Below are positions 49,114 to 57,188 of a DNA stretch of 64,000 nt, piece by piece. Under the pieces are notes generated by a model. That model saw nothing but the letters and a program-made list of their open reading frames with translations, made no database searches and was not told the origin of the DNA. This DNA is from Nitrobacter vulgaris. GTDB taxonomy: Bacteria > Pseudomonadota > Alphaproteobacteria > Rhizobiales > Xanthobacteraceae. Position numbers and translations under genes: made by a program. Every line of letters begins with the position of its first letter. The stretch's first letter is position 1. Location: positions 1-64,000 of the forward strand of contig NZ_MWPQ01000001.1 in NCBI RefSeq assembly GCF_002028545.1, in the 5' to 3' direction.

Positions 49114-50550
49114 ATGGCCAGCCTGACCATCCGCAAGCTCGACGACGCCATCAAGGCCGAGCTGCGGATGCGGGCCGCCCGCAACGGCCGTTCGGTCGAG
49201 GACGAGGTCCGCGTTATCCTGCGCGAGGCTGCAACTCCCGCTGCGCCGACGGTCACCACCGCCAGCAACGCATCCCGCAACGCAGCAATCCCACGCTGGC
49301 ATAATTTACGACACAATAGCAATGGTTTACTTAGAATAACACTGATCATTGGCGGCGGGATCGCCGCTTATAAGGCGCTCGATCTGATCCGACGATTGAA
49401 GGAGCGCGGTTTTATTGTGCGGTGCGTCATGACAAATGCTGCGCAGCAATTCGTCACGCCCCTGAGCGCCGGGGCGCTTTCAGATGAGCGTTGCTATACC
49501 GACTTATTCGATCAAGGCAGCGAATTCGACGCGGGCCATATCCGGCTCGCGCGGGACTGTGACCTCATCGTCGTAGCGCCTGCAACAGCCGACCTGATGG
49601 CAAAGATGGCACACGGCCACGCTGACGATCTCGCGAGCGCCATTTTACTCGCCGCGGACAAGCCGATTTTGCTGGCACCGGCGATGAACCCGCTGATGTG
49701 GAACAACCCGGCGACACGTCGCAACGTGGCGCAGCTCGCGCGCGATAGCGTCGCCATGGTCGGCCCCGAGGCCGGCGAGATGGCGGAAGCGGGTGAGGCC
49801 GGCGTCGGCCGCATGGCCGAGCCTGTGACGATCGCGACCGCCGCCGAGCGGATTCTCAGGCCTCCGCAGGCGCAACCATTGAAGGGCCGCCGAGTCCTGA
49901 TCACCGCCGGACCGACCCTCGAGCCGATCGATCCCGTGCGCTATATCGCCAACCGCTCCTCGGGCAAGCAAGGCTTTGCCATTGCAGCGGCGGCGCAGGC
50001 AGCCGGAGCCGAGGTGGCGCTGATTTCCGGTCCGGTCGACCTCGATGACCCCGCCGGCGTCACCGTGGAGCATGTCGAATCCGCGCGGGAGATGCTGGCG
50101 GCTGTGGAAGCCGCGCTGCCCACCGACATCGCGATTTTCTCGGCTGCGGTTGCCGACTGGCGCGTCGCGCACGAAGGCGCGCAGAAATTGAAGAAGACCG
50201 CGGCCGGGATTCCGCCGCTGCAACTGACAGAGAACCCGGACATCCTCGCAACCATCTCAAACCTGCGCGACAAACGCCCGCCCCTCGTGATCGGCTTCGC
50301 CGCCGAAACCGAACATCTCATCGAGAATGCCAAGGCAAAATTCGCACGCAAAGGCTGCGACTGGATCGTCGCCAACGATGTCTCCCCCGGAACCGGCGTG
50401 ATGGGCGGCGACCGAAACACCGTGCATCTGTTGACGCGCGGCGAAGGCGGCGAGATCAAGACCGAGTCCTTCGCCGTCATGACCAAGGAAGAGGTGGCCG
50501 CAATGCTGATCGAACGCATTGTCTCAACCATGACGGATTCGTCGAAGTGA
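49114..50550 (+). CDS. coaBC: Bifunctional CoaBC with N-terminal FitA-like ribbon-helix-helix domain
   Basis: A 478-residue protein. Residues 1-40 are a ribbon-helix-helix of the FitA antitoxin type ([10 protein letters not shown], then [19 protein letters not shown]). Residues 41-75 are a linker encoded by AT-rich DNA. Residues 76-240 are CoaC (phosphopantothenoylcysteine decarboxylase), with [16 protein letters not shown], His142 in GHIRLA and PAMN at 189-192. Residues 250-478 are CoaB (phosphopantothenate-cysteine ligase), with NRSSGKQG and KLKK. The usual Cys in the CoaC clamp (ACG-x2-G-x-GRM) is missing; the region reads [11 protein letters not shown]. No in-frame start codon exists between the RHH and CoaC parts, so the fusion must be translated. 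It overlaps dut by 4 bases. Confidence 0.93.
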   Translation: MASLTIRKLDDAIKAELRMRAARNGRSVEDEVRVILREAATPAAPTVTTASNASRNAAIPRWHNLRHNSNGLLRITLIIGGGIAAYKALDLIRRLKERGFIVRCVMTNAAQQFVTPLSAGALSDERCYTDLFDQGSEFDAGHIRLARDCDLIVVAPATADLMAKMAHGHADDLASAILLAADKPILLAPAMNPLMWNNPATRRNVAQLARDSVAMVGPEAGEMAEAGEAGVGRMAEPVTIATAAERILRPPQAQPLKGRRVLITAGPTLEPIDPVRYIANRSSGKQGFAIAAAAQAAGAEVALISGPVDLDDPAGVTVEHVESAREMLAAVEAALPTDIAIFSAAVADWRVAHEGAQKLKKTAAGIPPLQLTENPDILATISNLRDKRPPLVIGFAAETEHLIENAKAKFARKGCDWIVANDVSPGTGVMGGDRNTVHLLTRGEGGEIKTESFAVMTKEEVAAMLIERIVSTMTDSSK

Positions 50551-51005
50551 GCGGCCCGATCAAGGTTGACGTCGTGCAACTGCCTCATGCCGAGGGTCTT
50601 CCGCTGCCTTGCTACCAAAGCAGCCAGGCGGCCGGCCTTGATCTCGTCGCCGCAATTCCCGAACAGGCGCCGCTGGTTCTCGTCGCCGGACAGCATGCGA
50701 TGGTTCCGACCGGGCTGATCATCGCATTGCCCGACGGATTCGAGGCGCAGGTGCGGCCGCGCTCCGGCCTCGCTGTCAAGCACGGCGTTACCGTGCTGAA
50801 TTCGCCCGGCACCGTGGACGCCGATTATCGGGGCGAGATCAACGTTCTCCTCGTTAACCTCGGAACGGCATCATTCACCATCCGCCGCGGCGAGCGCATC
50901 GCGCAGATGGTCGTGGCGCCGGTGACGCGGATTGAACTCGCGCGCGCAGTGTCGTTGTCGGTAACGACCCGCGGCAGCGGTGGATTTGGTTCGACCGGAC
51001 GCTAG
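50547..51005 (+). CDS. dut: Deoxyuridine 5'-triphosphate nucleotidohydrolase
   Basis: A 152-residue trimeric dUTPase. Motif 1 is AGLDLVAAI, motif 2 [12 protein letters not shown], motif 3 [15 protein letters not shown], motif 4 [10 protein letters not shown] and motif 5 [10 protein letters not shown]. It hydrolyses dUTP to dUMP, preventing uracil in DNA. It starts with GTG overlapping the coaBC stop (GTGA), so both are coupled. coaBC-dut is the normal order in many proteobacteria. Confidence 0.96.
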   Translation: MSGPIKVDVVQLPHAEGLPLPCYQSSQAAGLDLVAAIPEQAPLVLVAGQHAMVPTGLIIALPDGFEAQVRPRSGLAVKHGVTVLNSPGTVDADYRGEINVLLVNLGTASFTIRRGERIAQMVVAPVTRIELARAVSLSVTTRGSGGFGSTGR

Positions 51006-51023
51006 CTTCACGGATGCGCGGAC

Positions 51024-51269
51024 TCATCGTTCGGGCGCGGGCTCGTTTGCTTTTGGCGGCACCACAATGGCGCCGGCGTTGGGGTGATGATCTTCGGCGA
51101 GCGTTCCCCGCCGGACGCCATCACCCGGCATTCGTCCATCAAATAGGAACGGCCGTGTCCCATCCGCGCTGCCAACGGTCGGCGTGTGCGATTGTCCAGA
51201 CTTGGTATCTTGCGCGTTGGCCGCGGTCACGACCAGTGCCAACACAAACGCGATTGCTAATCGCAACAT
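51024..51269 (-). CDS. Small exported protein of unknown function
   Basis: An 81-residue protein I do not recognise. It has a signal peptide (MLRLAIAFVLALVVTAANAQ; cut after ANA) and a 60-residue polar mature part with TRPFLFDGRMPGDG and a Pro-rich end. ATG 51269 has AGGAAGAG about 8 bases upstream on the minus strand. It ends 18 bases from dut, so the genes are convergent. No Cys, so no disulfide or lipoprotein. Confidence 0.6.
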   Translation of the reverse strand: MLRLAIAFVLALVVTAANAQDTKSGQSHTPTVGSADGTRPFLFDGRMPGDGVRRGTLAEDHHPNAGAIVVPPKANEPAPER

Positions 51270-51584
51270 GACGGCTCTTCCTCTTGCGCGCGGGACAAGC
51301 GCGCGGCGACGCGACTCAGTTTCGGCCACTGTCGGGGAGGAACCGGGCGCCAGGATGACGGCCATCCATGTCTTTGGTGGGATTCATACTTCGCGACGTC
51401 ATACCCGGCATAAAACCGGGCATGACGATTCAATCAAACCTCATCCCGCTTTAGCCCCTGCCGCGCGTCTTTAAGAAAATCGTTTCGAAAATGTCGCGGC
51501 CGCGCATTTTTCCATTGCCGGATTCCCGTTCACGGTCTGGACTCTTACCCCCCGAGTCCGCTTAAGCATAATGGTGGTCGATTC
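51270..51584. other. Intergenic region between small exported protein and divL
   Basis: About 315 bases. It has a family C repeat copy at 51352-51427. The rest (51430-51584) is the upstream region of divL. I see TTAA sequences but no convincing pair with the spacing of a CtrA box. Confidence 0.4.
51352..51427. repeat. Palindromic REP-like repeat, family C, copy 3 (partial)
   Basis: Right arm hairpin CGTCATACCCGG / CCGGGCATGACG (51397-51427) with one mismatch. The left half (ATGACGGCCATCCATGTCTTTG) is diverged. Confidence 0.7.
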
Positions 51585-54155
51585 GTGAACGGCGAACGGT
51601 TTGCCGGTCGAACATCGTCGTGCGGTTTTGGGGCAAAGATGTCAGGCGTAATCGGCGTGATGCGTCGGACCTTACTGTCGTGCACCTCGCTGGTGCCGGG
51701 CGGCATCGCCGGTGCCGGCGCGGTCAGCCTCATTGACATATCGCCCGCTTGGGCAGCCGAACCAGCGCTGGCCGAACGGCTGCTCCAGACTTTCATGAAT
51801 CTCAGTCGGCAGGATTTGACTGCGCTGGCAATGGCGCTCGGCGTGCTGAGTTTCTCGGTGGTCGCCGCTATCCTGCTGATGCGCACGCGCATCCGCGCCG
51901 CCGCGAACGAACAGCGGCTGCGTGCCGAAATCCGCGACCTTCAATCGGAGGCCGACCGCTTTCGCGCCCTTCTATTCGTGGAACCGCAGATTTTGATTTC
52001 GTGGGGCGCGGGCGAGGACCGTCCCCAGGTCAGCGGCGATACCGCGCTGCTGTTACCGCAGGAGCCAAAACAGCCCTTGCGGGTTTTGGCGTTCGGAACC
52101 TGGCTGCTGCCTGAGCCGGCGTTGCAGATGGATCACGCGGTCGATGCGCTGCGCAATGCCGGAGAAGGCTTTCTGCTCAATCTGGTCACGTCGGCCGGAC
52201 GCACCGTAGAAGCGATGGGCCGCGCCATCGGCGGCCAGGCCATCGTGCGTATCCGCGATCTCGGCGGTTTGCGGCGCGACCTCGCCGAGATGACGCTGCG
52301 TCATAACAGTCTCCTGGCAGAAACAGAGATGCTGCGGGCCTTCGCAGCCGCAGCGCCATGGCCTCTCTGGGCGAGAGGCGAAGACGGCAATATCTCCTTC
52401 GCCAACGCGGCCTATGCGCGCGCCACCGAAGCCGCCCACGCAACCGACGCAATCCAGCGCAATCTCGAACTGCTCGACAGCGAGGACCGTATCGCGATGG
52501 CGCGGGCGCTGAACGATCATGCCACTTTTACCGCGCGGCTGCCGATCGTTATCGGCGGCGAGCGGCGGATGCACGACATCCACGCACTGCGGACCACCGG
52601 CGGGAGCGCCAGCATCGCGCTCGACGTCAGCGAGGCTACGGAGCTAAGGCAGGCGCTGACGCGGATGGCGGACGCACATCGCCGAACCCTCGACCAATTG
52701 TCATCGGGCGTCGCCGTGTTCGACGGGCAGCGGCGGCTCGCTTTCTACAACGACTCCTACCGCCGGCTGTGGGATCTCGACCGTCCCTTTCTCGATGGGC
52801 ATCCCGACGACTCCAGCGTGCTCGATCGCCTGCGCGCGGCGCGCCGATTGCCGGAACAGCCGGACTTCCGCGCATGGAAAGCACGCCTGCATGAAGCCTA
52901 TCGCGCCAACGAGGCCGTCAAGGACGTATGGTATCTGCCGGACGGGCGCGCACTCAGCATCGTCACCACGCCGAATCCGGAAGGCGGTGTCACCTACCTG
53001 TTTGACGATGTCACGGAAAGCCTGAATCTGGCTCGGCGATATGACCGGCTCATCACCGTGCAGCGCGAGACCCTCGACAGCCTGACCGAAGCAGTCGCGG
53101 TTTTCGGCAGTAACGGACGCGCGCAACTTTTCAATCCGGCTTTTGCGCGGATGTGGAAGCTTTCGCCCGAGGCGCTTTCGCAGCAGCCGCATATCGATAC
53201 GGTCGAGGCGTGGTGCAAACCGTTGTTCGACGACAATGACGCCTGGCAGACGATCCGCAGGGCGGTCACCGGCATCGACAATCGCACCTCAGTGCCGCTC
53301 AAGCTCGAGCGCAAGGACGGTAGCATCCTGGACTGCATGACCATGCCGCTTCCCGACGGCGCCACCATGCTGACCTTCCATGACATCACAGATAGCGAGA
53401 ACGTGGAACGCGCGTTGCGCGAGCGCAACGATGCGCTCGAGACCGCCGATCAGATGAAAATCGATTTCGTCCATCACGTCTCGTACGAACTTCGCTCGCC
53501 CCTGACGACCATCATCGGCTTCGCGCATCTGATGAACGATCCCGGCACGGGGCCGCTCACCGAGAAGCAGGCCGAGTATGTCAACTACATCACCTCGTCG
53601 ACAGACGCGCTGCTGGCGCTGACCAACAACATCCTCGACCTCGCCACTATCGACGCCGGCGCCATGACGCTTGAACTCGGGCCGGTCGATGTCCGTAAGA
53701 CCATCGCGGCGGCCGCGGAAGGCATTCAGGACCGCCTGACCCGCGATCGAATCGTGCTGAATGTCGATGTCGATCCGGACATCGGCAACTTCATCGGCGA
53801 CGAGCGCCGCATCGTTCAGGTTCTCTATAACCTGCTTGCCAATGCCGCCAATTTCTCGCCGCCGGACGCCGTGATCACGGTGAGCGCCCGGCGCGCCGAG
53901 CACAACGTGAGATTTGCCGTGATGGACGAAGGTCCCGGCATTTCGCCCGACGTCAAGGACAAGGTGTTCGACTGGTTCGAAAGCCACGCGAACGGATCGC
54001 GCCATCGCGGCCCCGGTCTGGGCCTTTCGCTGGTGCGTTCCTTCGTGGAACTCCATGGCGGGCGCGTGCATTTCGATTCCACCACCAAGAGCGGCACCCG
54101 GGTCGTGTGTGATTTTCCACTTGACCAAACCGCCCACCGAAACGCCGCCGAATGA
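51585..54155 (+). CDS. divL: DivL-type cell-cycle sensor kinase homolog (Tyr in H-box)
   Basis: An 856-residue protein from GTG 51585. One membrane segment is at about 78-99. Three PAS-like regions follow at about 245-350, 365-480 and 490-605. The DHp domain has HHVSYELRSPLTTIIGFAHLM, with Tyr634 where sensor kinases have the phospho-accepting His. An intact ATPase domain follows (NLLANAANFSP, DEGPGIS, GPGLGLSLV). Tyr in the H-box is the mark of Caulobacter DivL, which links DivK to CckA and CtrA. Genes tsaE, addB and addA downstream match the divL neighbourhood in Rhizobiales. The start is uncertain (ATGs at 51639 and 51660). The stop overlaps the next gene (ATGA). Confidence 0.88.
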   Translation: MNGERFAGRTSSCGFGAKMSGVIGVMRRTLLSCTSLVPGGIAGAGAVSLIDISPAWAAEPALAERLLQTFMNLSRQDLTALAMALGVLSFSVVAAILLMRTRIRAAANEQRLRAEIRDLQSEADRFRALLFVEPQILISWGAGEDRPQVSGDTALLLPQEPKQPLRVLAFGTWLLPEPALQMDHAVDALRNAGEGFLLNLVTSAGRTVEAMGRAIGGQAIVRIRDLGGLRRDLAEMTLRHNSLLAETEMLRAFAAAAPWPLWARGEDGNISFANAAYARATEAAHATDAIQRNLELLDSEDRIAMARALNDHATFTARLPIVIGGERRMHDIHALRTTGGSASIALDVSEATELRQALTRMADAHRRTLDQLSSGVAVFDGQRRLAFYNDSYRRLWDLDRPFLDGHPDDSSVLDRLRAARRLPEQPDFRAWKARLHEAYRANEAVKDVWYLPDGRALSIVTTPNPEGGVTYLFDDVTESLNLARRYDRLITVQRETLDSLTEAVAVFGSNGRAQLFNPAFARMWKLSPEALSQQPHIDTVEAWCKPLFDDNDAWQTIRRAVTGIDNRTSVPLKLERKDGSILDCMTMPLPDGATMLTFHDITDSENVERALRERNDALETADQMKIDFVHHVSYELRSPLTTIIGFAHLMNDPGTGPLTEKQAEYVNYITSSTDALLALTNNILDLATIDAGAMTLELGPVDVRKTIAAAAEGIQDRLTRDRIVLNVDVDPDIGNFIGDERRIVQVLYNLLANAANFSPPDAVITVSARRAEHNVRFAVMDEGPGISPDVKDKVFDWFESHANGSRHRGPGLGLSLVRSFVELHGGRVHFDSTTKSGTRVVCDFPLDQTAHRNAAE

Positions 54156-55675
54156 GTGGACCGTCGAGATTCGCGACCGCGCTCCTCAACGAGACTGCGA
54201 CCGCGCATCTCATGGCCGACCTGGCGCTCCTGATCGGTCCCGGGGACGTCATCACCCTGTCCGGCGATCTCGGCGCAGGCAAGACCTCCGCCGCGCGCGC
54301 CATGATCCGGTATCTCGCGAGCGACGACACGATCGAGGTACCGAGCCCGACCTTCACCCTGGCGCAACATTATGATCTGCCGCCCTGTCCGCTGCTCCAC
54401 GCCGACCTCTATCGCATCAGTGGCCCCGATGAACTTGAGGAGATTGGCCTCGCGCCGCTGCCCGAAGACACGCTGGTCCTGATCGAATGGCCGGACCGCG
54501 CAGCCGGCGGCCTGCCTGCTGATCGGATCGACATCGCCATCAGCCACAGTCCGGCACTCGGATCAGCCGCGCGCGCCGCCGAAATCACCGGGTATGGCAA
54601 GGCCGCCTCTCAGGTTTCGCGGCTTGCCGCGCTGCGCCGATTCCTCGACGATGCCGGGTGCTTGGACGCGGAACGGCGCCGCATGCCCGGAGACGCTTCG
54701 ACGCGCTCATACGCCCGGATAATCTGCAGCGACGGCAGTTTCATCCTGATGAACGCGCCACGGCGACCCGATGGACCGGCGATCCACGACGGCAAATCCT
54801 ACAGTGCGGCGGTGCATCTTGCCGAAGACATCAAGCCCTTCGTCGCGATCGCCCGCGGCCTGCGCGACCACGGCTTCTCCGCGCCGGTGATCCATCATGC
54901 CGATCTGGAGTCGGGATTCCTGATTACCGAAGATTTCGGCAGCGCCAGCTTCGTCGAAGGCACGCCGCCGACGCCGATCGTCGAGCGTTATCAAACGGCT
55001 ACCGATCTGCTGGCCGCGCTGCATTGTCAGACACTGCCCGACACGCTTCCGGTGGCGGCGGACATCGCCTACACCATTCCGGTGTTCGATACCGAAGCGA
55101 TGCTGGTCGAGGTCGGCCTGATGCTGGACTGGTATCTGATCGACCGCGGCATTGAACCGAGCGAAGACCTGCGCGCGGAGTTCATGACAATCTGGCGCGC
55201 ATTGCTGGCGAAACCGAGTGCTGCGTCCAGAACCTGGGTGTTGCGTGATTTCCACTCGCCCAATTTAATCTGGTTGGAGCAACAGCGAGATATCCGAAAG
55301 GTCGGCATCATCGACTTTCAGGACACCGTGCTCGGTCCCGCCGCCTACGATCTGGTCTCGCTTTTGCAGGATGCACGGGTGGATGTTCCCGAATCGATCG
55401 AACTCGCGTTGCTTACCCGCTACGTGAAGGCGCGGCTGGAATCGGACGCGCGGTTCGATCCCGCCGGTTTCGCCGAGCTGTATGCCATCATGTCGGCACA
55501 ACGCAACACCCGGCTGCTCGGCACGTTCGCGCGACTCAATCGGCGCGATGGCAAACCGCACTATCTGCGACATCAACCCCGGATCTGGACCTATCTCACG
55601 CGCTCGCTGGCTCACCCGGCGTTATCAGCGGCCCAAGAGTGGTATCAGAATCACGTTCCGCCTCCGGCGGGTTGA
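54152..55675 (+). CDS. TsaE ATPase fused to AmgK-like sugar kinase
   Basis: A 507-residue fusion. Residues 1-150 are TsaE: Walker A GDLGAGKTSAARA, PSPTFTLAQHY, LLHADLYRI and LIEWPDRA. TsaE drives the t6A37 tRNA modification with TsaB and TsaD. Residues 160-507 are an aminoglycoside-phosphotransferase fold: MPGDASTRSYARI start, the catalytic loop LRDFHSPNLIW, and the metal-binding IIDFQDTVLGPAAYDLVSLLQD. This half resembles AmgK, which phosphorylates MurNAc and GlcNAc at carbon 1 during cell-wall recycling. MurU-like, the next step, is encoded at 56.4 kb. The TsaE half starts inside the divL stop. Confidence 0.88.
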   Translation: MSGPSRFATALLNETATAHLMADLALLIGPGDVITLSGDLGAGKTSAARAMIRYLASDDTIEVPSPTFTLAQHYDLPPCPLLHADLYRISGPDELEEIGLAPLPEDTLVLIEWPDRAAGGLPADRIDIAISHSPALGSAARAAEITGYGKAASQVSRLAALRRFLDDAGCLDAERRRMPGDASTRSYARIICSDGSFILMNAPRRPDGPAIHDGKSYSAAVHLAEDIKPFVAIARGLRDHGFSAPVIHHADLESGFLITEDFGSASFVEGTPPTPIVERYQTATDLLAALHCQTLPDTLPVAADIAYTIPVFDTEAMLVEVGLMLDWYLIDRGIEPSEDLRAEFMTIWRALLAKPSAASRTWVLRDFHSPNLIWLEQQRDIRKVGIIDFQDTVLGPAAYDLVSLLQDARVDVPESIELALLTRYVKARLESDARFDPAGFAELYAIMSAQRNTRLLGTFARLNRRDGKPHYLRHQPRIWTYLTRSLAHPALSAAQEWYQNHVPPPAG

Positions 55676-55780
55676 ACCGTTTTATTTTACGCCTTTTTTT
55701 AGAAGTAGCGCCGTAGCTTCGGAGCCCGGGATCTATCCTGCGGATCGCGGCACAGTCGTCCTTCCAAGAGGGAGCACATC

Positions 55781-56101
55781 ATGGGTGTAGAACGGCGCAA
55801 GGGCGAGCGCGTCACCTTCGAGCGCGGTTACAGCGCGCGCATGATGGGCATCGACGGCACCTGGCGCCGCGACTGCACCATCGAGGACGTATCGGAAATC
55901 GGCGCCAAGCTGACTATCGAAGGCTCCATCGAAGGCCTGCATCTCAAGGAGTTTTTTCTGCTGCTGTCATCCACGGGCCTCGCCTATCGCCGCTGCGAAC
56001 TGGCCTGGGTCAATGGCGACCAGGTTGGCGTCAATTTCCTGAAGCAGAGCGACAAAAAGAAAAAGACAAGCCGGCAAAACAGCGCCACGGCGGACACCTG
56101 A
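55781..56101 (+). CDS. PilZ-domain protein
   Basis: A 106-residue single-domain protein. The c-di-GMP pattern is present in part: RRKGER at the N-terminus (Arg-rich arm) and DVSEIGAKL (D-x-S-x2-G), with the closing strand CELAWVNGDQVGVNFL. It probably binds cyclic di-GMP, but the short form with one arm is common in Rhizobiales and not always a binder. It ends with a Lys-rich tail. A GAGGGAG site precedes ATG 55781. It lies between the TsaE/AmgK fusion and murU. Confidence 0.82.
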   Translation: MGVERRKGERVTFERGYSARMMGIDGTWRRDCTIEDVSEIGAKLTIEGSIEGLHLKEFFLLLSSTGLAYRRCELAWVNGDQVGVNFLKQSDKKKKTSRQNSATADT

Positions 56102-56260
56102 TCCTGGAGCGAATGAAGAACAAGCGCGGTGCGGTTTCCGCCCGGATCCCGTCATTCAATCCGGCAGCCCCCTCCGCTATCATGGGCGCGTCATCATCTC
56201 GGGCGTGTATCGCCGGGGTTATCAGTGCGATTCGTAACGCGGCGTGATACAGGGCCTTTA

Positions 56261-56357
56261 CGCTTCTGATGGAATCAGAAGCGTGGTTTTATGATTCTGG
56301 TCTGACGCGTTTTCTTCACGCGAACCGGGGTATCCACTTCGCTCGAAACCGCTATAG
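56261..56357 (+). repeat. Interspersed repeat, family B, copy 7 (best long form)
   Basis: Perfect hairpin CGCTTCTGAT-GGA-ATCAGAAGCG (56261-56283), spacer with TTTTATGATTCTGG, then GACGCGTTTTCTTCACGCG, AACCGGGGTATCCACTTCG, CTCGAAACCGCTATAG. This is the clearest example of the composite structure. It is 34 bases upstream of the murU start and so probably lies inside its 5' leader. Confidence 0.85.
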
Positions 56358-56390
56358 TTCGCTGAATCGACGATGTGCGTGAGCTAAGAC

Positions 56391-57113
56391 ATGCCAGTTA
56401 CTCCTACCAAAGCCATGGTACTCGCCGCGGGCCTCGGCCTGCGCATGCGACCGCTGACCGAGCGGATGCCAAAACCCATGGTGCCGGTGGCCGGCAAGCC
56501 GCTGCTCGATCACGTACTGGACAAGTTGGCGGAGGCCAGCGTCGAAGAAGCGGTCGTTAACGTGCGTTATCTTCCCGATCAGATCATCGATCATGTCGCG
56601 CACCGCATCAGGCCGCGGATCATTATCTCCGATGAGCGCAATGAGGTGCTGGGCACCGGCGGCGCCGTGGTCAAGGCCCTGCCGCTGCTCGGCGAGGCGC
56701 CGTTCTTCCATCTCAACGCCGATACGATGTGGATCGACGGCGCGCGTTCCAATCTGATGCGGTTGACCGAGGCCTTCGATCCCGCGCGCATGGACATTCT
56801 GCTGCTAATGGCGCCGACCGTGAGCAGCATCGGCTACAGTGGCAGCGGCGATTACGCCATGCTGCCCAACGGCGCGCTTCGCAGACGGAAAGAGAACCAG
56901 GTCGTGCCGTTCGTTTATGCCGGCGCCGCCATCATGTCGCCCACGCTGTTCGCCGGCGCGCCGACAGGAGAGTTTTCGCTGACGACGATATTCGACCAGG
57001 CCGGCAAGCGGGACCGGCTGTTCGGGCTGCGGCTCGACGGCCTCTGGATGCATGTCGGAACACCCGATGCCGTTCAGGAGGCCGAGAAAGCGGTCCTCGC
57101 GGGCGTCATCTGA
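56391..57113 (+). CDS. MurU-like sugar-1-phosphate nucleotidyltransferase
   Basis: A 240-residue NTP-transferase. It begins AMVLAAGLGLRMRPLTERMPKPMVPVAGKPLLDHV, the nucleotidyltransferase signature, and has EVLGTGGAVVKALPLLG and FHLNADTMW. It is most like MurU, which turns MurNAc-1-phosphate into UDP-MurNAc; other sugar-1-phosphate substrates are possible. The AmgK-like kinase is encoded just upstream, which supports MurU. The phosphatase MupP is not seen. A family B repeat lies directly before the start. Confidence 0.87.
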   Translation: MPVTPTKAMVLAAGLGLRMRPLTERMPKPMVPVAGKPLLDHVLDKLAEASVEEAVVNVRYLPDQIIDHVAHRIRPRIIISDERNEVLGTGGAVVKALPLLGEAPFFHLNADTMWIDGARSNLMRLTEAFDPARMDILLLMAPTVSSIGYSGSGDYAMLPNGALRRRKENQVVPFVYAGAAIMSPTLFAGAPTGEFSLTTIFDQAGKRDRLFGLRLDGLWMHVGTPDAVQEAEKAVLAGVI

Positions 57114-57188
57114 CGCCTGCCTTTCAACCGGCCGCCGCTCCTCTCCCGCTCATGTCATGATATGCCTGATCTCGAATCAGGATTCCTC

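Noticed and set aside
49114-49235. The RHH segment as a separate antitoxin gene followed by a toxin
   Set aside because: No stop codon separates it from CoaC, no in-frame restart exists, and no PIN-domain toxin is nearby.
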